A stretch of 15,372 nucleotides of DNA from contig JBEAXP010000028.1 in assembly GCA_041159745.1 (NCBI GenBank), forward strand, positions 1 to 15,372. The letters run 5' to 3'. This document shows, piece after piece, positions 6,418 to 10,750 of this stretch. Origin of the DNA: Casp-actino8 sp041159745 (GTDB lineage: Bacteria > Actinomycetota > Acidimicrobiia > Acidimicrobiales > Ilumatobacteraceae). Position 1 is the first letter of the stretch, and each line of letters begins with the position of its first letter. The notes below the pieces were generated by a model. The model made no database searches. It was not told where the DNA came from and saw nothing but the letters and a program-made list of their open reading frames with translations. Both the position numbers and the translations under genes were made by a program.

Positions 6418-7457
6418 CTGTGGGAGACCTCGACGAGACGTTGCAGAACTCGCGCAGCCGCACCTGAGTCGATCGACTGCGCGGCGAGTTCGATTCCTTC
6501 GGCGAGATCGGACGCCCGGTCGGCCACCACCAGGCCCGCCGCGGCGTTCAGGACGACGATGTTGCGGTGCGCGCCGTGGTCGCCAGCCAGAACACGGCGC
6601 ACCGCTTCGGCGTTGACATCCGGGGTTCCGCCTTCGAGTTCGTCGGGAATGGCCGGGGCCAATCCGAGCGCCACCGGATCGACCGTGAACGAGCGCACCT
6701 GACCGTCGCGCAACGACAGCACGGTGGAGGTTCCGGTGGTCGTGAGTTCGTCGAGCCCTCCGCCGTGCACGACCCACGACGAAATCGAGCCATGGAGACG
6801 CAGCGACGCGAGCATGCGCTCGGCCACCTGAGGGTTGGCCACGCCGATGAGTTGCCGACGCACCCGACCCGGGTTGGCCATCGGGCCGAGCAGATTGAAC
6901 ACCGTCGGTACACCCACCTCACGTCGTGCCGCGGCGGCGAACCGGAAGGCCGGGTGATAGCGCGGCGCGAGACAAAAGCCCATCCCCGCCTCTTCGACGC
7001 ATCGCAACACGACGTCGGGGCCGACTTCGATGGCCACTCCGAGCGCCTCGAGCACATCGGCGGTTCCGCACTTCGACGACGACGCGCGGGCGCCGTGCTT
7101 GCACACCGGAACACCGGCACCGGCCACCACGAGCGCCGACATCGTGCTCACGTTGATGGAGTGGCTGCGATCGCCGCCGGTTCCCACGATGTCGACCGCA
7201 CGATCACGCATTTCGTCCGACAACGGAACGATCTCGGCGGCGTCGAGAACGGCGTCGAGGAGACCCGAGAGTTCTTCGGGAGTTTCGCCCTTCGCCCGCA
7301 ATGCGATGATGAAGCCGATCAACTGCGCGGGCGTCGCGTCGCCGGCCAGGATGGTGGCCATGGCCGCGCGGGCATGCGCGGCCGGCAAGTCTTCGCGATC
7401 GAGCAAGCGCGTGATGAGCGAGGGCCATCCGCCGATGTCGACGAGAGCGGGATTCAC
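6414..7457 (-). CDS. trpD: Anthranilate phosphoribosyltransferase
   Basis: A 347-residue enzyme joining anthranilate and PRPP in tryptophan synthesis. Seen: N-terminal helical domain (1-75), PRPP-binding GTGGD (92-96), NVST (102-105), KHGARASSS (120-128), ADVLEALG (133-140), the HPAFRFAAAARREVGVPTVF region (168-187) and NLLGPMANP (188-196), GLDELT (234-239). The usual KHGNR motif reads KHGAR: Ala123 replaces an Asn that contacts anthranilate in characterised enzymes. Otherwise it looks like a full catalytic TrpD, not the DNA-binding TrpD2/YbiB type. The GTG start has no ribosome site but a TAGCCT box six bases upstream. It overlaps thrB by four bases. No other trp gene is adjacent and no tryptophan-rich leader peptide was seen. 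Confidence 0.93.
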   Translation of the reverse strand: MNPALVDIGGWPSLITRLLDREDLPAAHARAAMATILAGDATPAQLIGFIIALRAKGETPEELSGLLDAVLDAAEIVPLSDEMRDRAVDIVGTGGDRSHSINVSTMSALVVAGAGVPVCKHGARASSSKCGTADVLEALGVAIEVGPDVVLRCVEEAGMGFCLAPRYHPAFRFAAAARREVGVPTVFNLLGPMANPGRVRRQLIGVANPQVAERMLASLRLHGSISSWVVHGGGLDELTTTGTSTVLSLRDGQVRSFTVDPVALGLAPAIPDELEGGTPDVNAEAVRRVLAGDHGAHRNIVVLNAAAGLVVADRASDLAEGIELAAQSIDSGAAARVLQRLVEVSHS

Positions 7458-7463
7458 CCCGTC

Positions 7464-7469
7464 AGGCTA
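7464..7469 (-). promoter_or_regulatory. Probable -10 box for trpD-thrB
   Basis: TAGCCT (minus strand) fits TAnnnT, with exactly six bases between its end and the trpD GTG, which places the start codon at the expected transcription start. The -35 region has no good hexamer. It implies that trpD-thrB can be transcribed leaderless, independently of whiB. Confidence 0.42.
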
Positions 7470-7482
7470 CGGGCGGCGCCCG
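7470..7482. repeat. 13-bp GC-rich palindrome between whiB and trpD
   Basis: CGGGCG-G-CGCCCG: perfect 6-bp arms around one base, directly upstream of the trpD -10 box and four bases from the whiB stop codon. It could be an operator for trpD or a weak hairpin at the whiB 3' end; no T-run follows, so it is not an ordinary intrinsic terminator. Such GC palindromes also arise by chance in high-GC DNA. Confidence 0.3.
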
Positions 7483-7486
7483 AGCA

Positions 7487-7717
7487 CTAAGCCGTGCGTC
7501 GGCGCTGGCGGATGATTCGCCGACGTTCGCGCTCGGTGGTGCCACCCCACACGCCGACCTTCTCGCGGCTGTTCAGCGCGTGTTCGAGGCAGGCGATACG
7601 AACATCGCAGGTGAGGCAGATGTCCTTGGCGACGTCAGCGTCTTCCTCGGTCTCCGGAAAGAACACCTCGGGATCGAGACCCCGGCATGCCCCCAATTCG
7701 CGCCATACGACGTCCAT
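7487..7717 (-). CDS. WhiB-family Fe-S transcriptional regulator
   Basis: A 76-residue WhiB-like protein, a family restricted to actinobacteria and their phages. Four cysteines that would hold a [4Fe-4S] cluster: C11, C34, C37 and C43, the last three as C-x2-C-x5-C. The turn motif GVWGGT (55-60) and a basic C-terminus RERRRIIRQRRR (63-74) complete the family pattern. Such proteins respond to redox or nitric oxide and work with the primary sigma factor. The subtype (WhiB1 to WhiB7) cannot be assigned safely. The ATG follows a run of six G that can serve as ribosome site and is part of a palindrome. It has its own promoter and lies between the DUF3501/peroxide operon and trpD. Confidence 0.93.
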   Translation of the reverse strand: MDVVWRELGACRGLDPEVFFPETEEDADVAKDICLTCDVRIACLEHALNSREKVGVWGGTTERERRRIIRQRRRTA

Positions 7718-7720
7718 GAC

Positions 7721-7736
7721 TTGCCCCCCGGGGCAA
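7721..7736. repeat. 16-bp palindrome over the whiB transcription/translation start
   Basis: TTGCCCC-CC-GGGGCAA: perfect 7-bp arms and a 2-base centre, ending four bases before the whiB ATG. It abuts the predicted -10 box and covers the predicted transcription start and the G-rich ribosome site. It could be an operator, or a hairpin hiding the ribosome site. Confidence 0.5.
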
Positions 7737-7765
7737 CCCTAGGACCGCGTCGGCGACGTTGTAAA
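7736..7765 (-). promoter_or_regulatory. whiB promoter
   Basis: On the minus strand, -35 TTTACA (7760-7765, five of six matches to TTGACA), an 18-base spacer and -10 TAGGGT (7736-7741, TAnnnT). The predicted start lies near 7729, leaving a leader of about a dozen bases. It sits in the 51-bp gap after the DUF3501 gene, so whiB can be expressed separately from that operon. Confidence 0.5.
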
Positions 7766-7768
7766 GGG

Positions 7769-8353
7769 TCAGTTCCGCAGGTCAGAGAGCAATTCGGTGA
7801 CGTTCACCCTGCTCAGCGCGATCTCCTCGCGGTACGCCGGGTGGTCGCAGACCAGAGTGGCCCCGCCTGCTTCGAGCGCGGACGCCTCCTCGGACGTCAC
7901 GTCGAAATGCAGGTAATGGACCGCCGAGGTGATGTCGGTGCGCGTGAGCTGCGACTCGTGCTGCGCTTCGGGATACGACCGGATCTCGCGGCCATCGGCG
8001 AGGCGGAGCACCAGCGAGCGCTCGATACCCACCAGGCGCGGCAACCATTCGCGCATGGAGTCGTCGCTCGTGAGTTCGATGAACAAGGTGGCGCAGAGCC
8101 GACCCGAACCCGGGATCAACGAGTTGTAGATGTCGAGTTCGACCTGGATCTCCTCGTCGGTCGTGAGCTGCTCGGCCCGCGCCATCTCCTGGATCTGCGA
8201 ACGGATCGTTTCGCGATTCTCGAAGATGAGCGAGATGAAGGTGCCGAGCGGGAGACGTCGACGCGACTTCAGATCGATGATGCGGCGACGGTACGCGTCT
8301 CGTTCGCGCTCGTAGGCGCGCACGTCGAGAATGTCATCGAGGGTGAGTTTCAT
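7769..8353 (-). CDS. DUF3501 family protein
   Basis: A 194-residue soluble protein. The N-terminus MKLTLDDILDVRAYERER, a basic KSRRR patch (29-33), FENRETIRSQIQEM (45-58), VELDIYNSLIPG (71-82) and ATLFIEL (88-94) match DUF3501. The function is unknown; members are typically encoded beside a rubrerythrin and an HdrD/GlpC-like Fe-S protein, as here. No metal-binding cysteine cluster is visible (two isolated Cys). The ATG has a good ribosome site, CAGGAG six bases upstream inside the end of the Fe-S gene, and the two genes are three bases apart, so translation is probably coupled. A role as partner or assembly factor of the Fe-S protein is inference from context. Confidence 0.88.
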   Translation of the reverse strand: MKLTLDDILDVRAYERERDAYRRRIIDLKSRRRLPLGTFISLIFENRETIRSQIQEMARAEQLTTDEEIQVELDIYNSLIPGSGRLCATLFIELTSDDSMREWLPRLVGIERSLVLRLADGREIRSYPEAQHESQLTRTDITSAVHYLHFDVTSEEASALEAGGATLVCDHPAYREEIALSRVNVTELLSDLRN

Positions 8354-8356
8354 GGA

Positions 8357-9658
8357 TCACTCCTGGGGGATTCCGTAGGCGCGCGCCACCACTTGCAGGG
8401 GGTGCAGAGGCTCGCGGCCGGTTTGTTCGTTGATGGCGGTGTTGGCCAGGTGGCAGTCGCCGGTGACGACGTCTCCTCCGGCCTTGATGATCTCGTCGCC
8501 CAGTTTCTTGGCGATGGGAAGCGACAAGTCGGCGTTCTCGGCGCGCAGGCCCCACATCCCGTCGATGCCCGAGCACTGCTGCACCAGCTTGATCTTGGCG
8601 CCGGTGAGCTTCATGAGATCGCGGCTCTTCAGGCCGATGTTCTGGGCCCGCAGGTGGCACGGCGTGTGATACGTGATGGTTTCGGGAACGTCGCCGGTGA
8701 ACTCGGTGTCGAGCGAGGTTCCTTCACCCTTGTGCAGGTTCACGAGGTACTCGGCCGCGTCGAACGTGTGCTCGGCCACCAACTTGGCATCGGGTCCGCC
8801 GATGTAGTCGACGTAGTCCTTCTTGAGGACGTAGCCGCACGTGGGCTGCGGCACGACGATGTCGTTGCCCTTGCGAACGCTCTCGGCCAGGGCCTTGACG
8901 TTCTCGGCGGCGACCTTCTTGAACTGATCGATGTCGCCGCTGTGCAGGAAGGGCGCGCCGCAGCACTTGGTGGTGTCGGCCAAGGTGCACTCGACACCGT
9001 TGCGCTCGTACACCTTCACGAGGTCCTGTCCGATTTCGGGAGCCTGGTACTCGACGAGGCAGGTGGGGTACACCGCGACGCGACCCTGGCGCTTGCCGAG
9101 ACGCAGCTTGGGGCGACGCTTGAACCACGTGGTGAAGCGCTGGCGAGCGAACGGAGGCAGTAGGCGCTGGCTCGACACACCAGCGGTCTTCTCGATCACC
9201 TTGCGAACGAGCGACCCGTTCTTGGCACCCATCATCTTGTTCATGACCGGTGTCGCGGTGGCGACCTTGCCCAACAGATCGGTCCGACCCATCACGTCGG
9301 TGGTGAGCCGATCGCGCACGGTGATCTGCTTGTTGTGATGCCGCATGGCATCGGCGCGCAGCATGAGGCGCGGGAAGTCGAGCTCCCATTCGCTCTGACC
9401 CGGGATGTACGGGCAGTTGATGTAGCAGAGCTTGCACTGGAAGCACTCGTCGATGACCTGGTCCTGCTGGGCCGGCGTCATCTTGCCGGCGTCCTGGTCG
9501 TCATGGCGATCGATGAAATCGAAGAGAGTGGGGAACGCGGTGCAGTACTTGAAGCACAGCCGGCAGCCGTGGCACAGGTCGTAGACACGCGTCAGTTCAT
9601 CACGGACGTCTTTTTCGTCGAGGTACTTGGGGTGGTTCGGGTCGTACGTGATGGTCAT
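8357..9658 (-). CDS. GlpC/HdrD-like Fe-S protein with two CCG domains
   Basis: A 433-residue electron-transfer protein. Two N-terminal [4Fe-4S] motifs: C29-x2-C32-x2-C35-x3-C39 and C72-x2-C75-x2-C78-x3-C82-P. Then two cysteine-rich CCG domains of the heterodisulfide-reductase/GlpC type: first C200, CC at 232-233, C274; second C334, C362, C402. In the second the usual Cys-Cys-Gly reads QCSG (361-364), so one cysteine is missing there. No transmembrane helix or signal peptide. The ATG at 9658 is fixed by AGGAG nine bases upstream; upstream in-frame codons run into the ribosome site. The family moves electrons between a flavin or thiol site and another carrier; the partner here is unknown, with the adjacent rubrerythrin the obvious candidate. 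Preceded by a 98-base gap with an inverted repeat. Confidence 0.9.
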   Translation of the reverse strand: MTITYDPNHPKYLDEKDVRDELTRVYDLCHGCRLCFKYCTAFPTLFDFIDRHDDQDAGKMTPAQQDQVIDECFQCKLCYINCPYIPGQSEWELDFPRLMLRADAMRHHNKQITVRDRLTTDVMGRTDLLGKVATATPVMNKMMGAKNGSLVRKVIEKTAGVSSQRLLPPFARQRFTTWFKRRPKLRLGKRQGRVAVYPTCLVEYQAPEIGQDLVKVYERNGVECTLADTTKCCGAPFLHSGDIDQFKKVAAENVKALAESVRKGNDIVVPQPTCGYVLKKDYVDYIGGPDAKLVAEHTFDAAEYLVNLHKGEGTSLDTEFTGDVPETITYHTPCHLRAQNIGLKSRDLMKLTGAKIKLVQQCSGIDGMWGLRAENADLSLPIAKKLGDEIIKAGGDVVTGDCHLANTAINEQTGREPLHPLQVVARAYGIPQE

Positions 9659-9667
9659 GGGGAGATA

Positions 9668-9672
9668 CTCCT
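9668..9672 (-). promoter_or_regulatory. Ribosome binding site of the Fe-S protein gene
   Basis: AGGAG on the minus strand, nine bases before the ATG at 9658. It decides the start among several in-frame codons and lies seven bases downstream of the intergenic inverted repeat. Confidence 0.75.
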
Positions 9673-9678
9673 GCTTCG

Positions 9679-9739
9679 GGACCCCCGCCACCAAGTGGCG
9701 TCACCGATTGACCGGCGACTCCACCGAGTGGCGGGGTCC
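9679..9739. repeat. Inverted repeat with two nested hairpins between rubrerythrin and Fe-S genes
   Basis: Outer arms GGACCCCCGCCAC (9679-9691) and GTGGCGGGGTCC (9728-9739) pair fully apart from one bulged C, with a 36-base loop. Each outer arm also belongs to its own small hairpin: GCCAC-CAA-GTGGC (9687-9699) and CCAC-CGA-GTGG (9721-9731). The two small units are near-identical direct repeats, CCACC(A/G)AGTGGCG. The long and short structures are mutually exclusive. There is no T-run, so it is not a plain terminator; it may stabilise or attenuate the operon mRNA. Confidence 0.6.
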
Positions 9740-9756
9740 GATGCGATCAGGATCGA

Positions 9757-10170
9757 TCAGAGCGCGTTGAGGCCCTGCTCGAAACGGCCGGCGTGGCTCT
9801 TCTCGGCGCGAGCCAGGGTCTCGAACCAATCGGCGATCTCGGCGAAGCCTTCGTCGCGAGCGGTCTTGGCGAAGCCGGGGTACATCTGGGTGTACTCGTA
9901 GGTTTCACCGGCGATCGACGCCTTGAAGTTGTCGGCGGTCTCACCGATCGGAAGATCGGTGGCGGGGTCACCGGCCTCGGAGAGGAACTCGAGGTGACCG
10001 TGAGCGTGGCCGGTTTCGCCTTCGGCGACCGAGCGGAACAGAGCGGCGGCGTCGGGGTAGCCCTCGACATCGGCCTTCTGGGCGAACCAGAGGTAGCGAC
10101 GGTTGGCCTGGCTCTCGCCGGCGAACGCGTGCTTCAGGTTCTCATGTGTCTTGGTGCCCTTGAGGCTCAT
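9757..10170 (-). CDS. Rubrerythrin (rubredoxin-less)
   Basis: A 137-residue ferritin-like di-iron protein of the rubrerythrin family, which reduces hydrogen peroxide. Candidate iron ligands follow the family order: E19 (FAGES), E52 and H55 (EGETGH), E89 and E92 (GETYE), E123 and H126 (EKSH). The C-terminal rubredoxin-like domain with its two Cys-x2-Cys knuckles is absent; the protein has no cysteine, so electrons must come from another carrier. The start ATG has AAGGAG seven bases upstream. It lies between the PerR-like regulator (49-base gap) and the Fe-S protein gene, which supports a role in peroxide defence. Confidence 0.93.
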   Translation of the reverse strand: MSLKGTKTHENLKHAFAGESQANRRYLWFAQKADVEGYPDAAALFRSVAEGETGHAHGHLEFLSEAGDPATDLPIGETADNFKASIAGETYEYTQMYPGFAKTARDEGFAEIADWFETLARAEKSHAGRFEQGLNAL

Positions 10171-10177
10171 GACATGA

Positions 10178-10183
10178 CTCCTT
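10178..10183 (-). promoter_or_regulatory. Ribosome binding site of rubrerythrin
   Basis: AAGGAG on the minus strand, seven bases before the ATG at 10170, close to an ideal Shine-Dalgarno and the strongest in this operon, suggesting high expression. A second ATG two bases after it opens only a Met-Ser dipeptide frame overlapping the real start. Confidence 0.75.
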
Positions 10184-10219
10184 GTGCGTTTGTTGTTGAT
10201 GGTGGGGTTGTTTTGGGTA

Positions 10220-10642
10220 TTACTCGCTGACCGCGGAGCACCGCGGGCAGAGACCGTTGAACAGGATCGATGTGCCGGACACAGCGAACCCGTCGAGACC
10301 TTGAATGGACAGAGCGTCGGAACCCGACACGTACACGTCGCGAACTTCGCTGCACCGATCGCAGACCACGTGGTGGTGATCGTCGATGTTCGGATCGAAT
10401 CGGACGGCACCGGTGCCGAGATCGAGCGACCGCAACTCGCCCATCGTGGCCAGATCGTTGAGGGTCTGGTACACGGTGCGCAGCGAGATCCCGGGCATCT
10501 GCTCACTGGCCGTCTGGAAGAGCGATTCGGCGGTCGGGTGGCATTCGTTGCCGTGCATCAGACGGAAGAGGAGCTGGCGCTGGGGCGTGACCTTCAGGCC
10601 GTGGGCCCGGAAGGCTTCGGTCAGTTCGGCCGGTGAACGCAT
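10220..10642 (-). CDS. Fur-family regulator, PerR-like
   Basis: A 140-residue metal-dependent repressor. N-terminal winged helix (about 1-80; recognition-helix region ISLRTVYQTLNDL, 52-64) and C-terminal dimerisation domain. Structural zinc site: C94-x2-C97 and C132-x2-C135. The regulatory metal ligands of Bacillus PerR (H37, D85, H91, H93, D104) align with H35, D83, H89, H91 and D102. Asp rather than Glu at the last position is the known mark of peroxide-sensing PerR as opposed to iron-sensing Fur. It heads the rubrerythrin/Fe-S/DUF3501 genes and is divergent from glpD. The ATG has no clear ribosome site but lies six bases after a TACGGT box, so the message is probably leaderless. Auto-repression is likely for the family. 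Confidence 0.9.
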   Translation of the reverse strand: MRSPAELTEAFRAHGLKVTPQRQLLFRLMHGNECHPTAESLFQTASEQMPGISLRTVYQTLNDLATMGELRSLDLGTGAVRFDPNIDDHHHVVCDRCSEVRDVYVSGSDALSIQGLDGFAVSGTSILFNGLCPRCSAVSE

Positions 10643-10648
10643 GCCGAC

Positions 10649-10678
10649 ACCGTACGTGCGCCGATTGCCAATCTTCAA
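10649..10678 (-). promoter_or_regulatory. perR-like operon promoter
   Basis: On the minus strand, -35 TTGAAG (10673-10678), an 18-base spacer and -10 TACGGT (10649-10654). Six bases then separate the -10 from the ATG at 10642, so the expected transcription start is the A of the start codon. Confidence 0.5.
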
Positions 10679-10680
10679 TC
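10663..10680. repeat. GATTG-N8-CAATC inverted repeat over the perR -35 box
   Basis: Five-base arms GATTG (10663-10667) and CAATC (10676-10680), AT-rich compared with the surroundings, covering the predicted -35 hexamer of the perR promoter. The position suits an autoregulatory operator; the sequence does not match the classical Bacillus PerR box. Confidence 0.35.
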
Positions 10681-10684
10681 CGTG

Positions 10685-10708
10685 CAGATTCGCAGACTGT
10701 GAAATCTG
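10685..10708. repeat. CAGATT-N12-AATCTG inverted repeat between perR and glpD
   Basis: Six-base perfect arms (10685-10690 and 10703-10708) in the middle of the 108-bp divergent region, with an inner CAG-A-CTG core at nearly the same centre. It lies about 30 bases upstream of the glpD -10 and next to the perR -35, so one regulator could act on both directions. Confidence 0.35.
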
Positions 10709-10738
10709 TCTCGTAAAAGCCCTGCTCAGAGCACCCGC

Positions 10739-10744
10739 TACGGT
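10739..10744 (+). promoter_or_regulatory. Probable -10 box for the glpD operon
   Basis: TACGGT, the same hexamer as at perR, with six bases to the GTG at 10751. No good -35 hexamer, so an activator may be needed. It supports the GTG over the in-frame ATG at 10778, which also lacks a ribosome site. Confidence 0.42.
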
Positions 10745-10750
10745 GGCCTC

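Noticed and set aside
6418..6777. N-terminal extension of thrB into trpD
   Set aside because: The extra residues are an out-of-frame translation of trpD; family N-terminus MRVSVPASS is reached from the TTG at 6417.
6414..7457. TrpD2/YbiB-type DNA-binding homologue
   Set aside because: Catalytic motifs GTGGD and NLLGPMANP are intact and the length fits the enzyme.
7580..9163. 527-codon open frame on the plus strand
   Set aside because: Antisense to the DUF3501 and Fe-S genes, both of which have clear motifs and ribosome sites; the translation has no recognisable domain.
9679..9739. Inverted repeat as an intrinsic terminator
   Set aside because: No T-run after the stem on either strand, and the downstream gene has a strong ribosome site in the same direction.
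10167..10175. Met-Ser dipeptide frame (ATG TCA TGA) overlapping the rubrerythrin start
   Set aside because: Only two bases from the Shine-Dalgarno, too close for initiation; the rubrerythrin ATG has ideal spacing. Probably chance.
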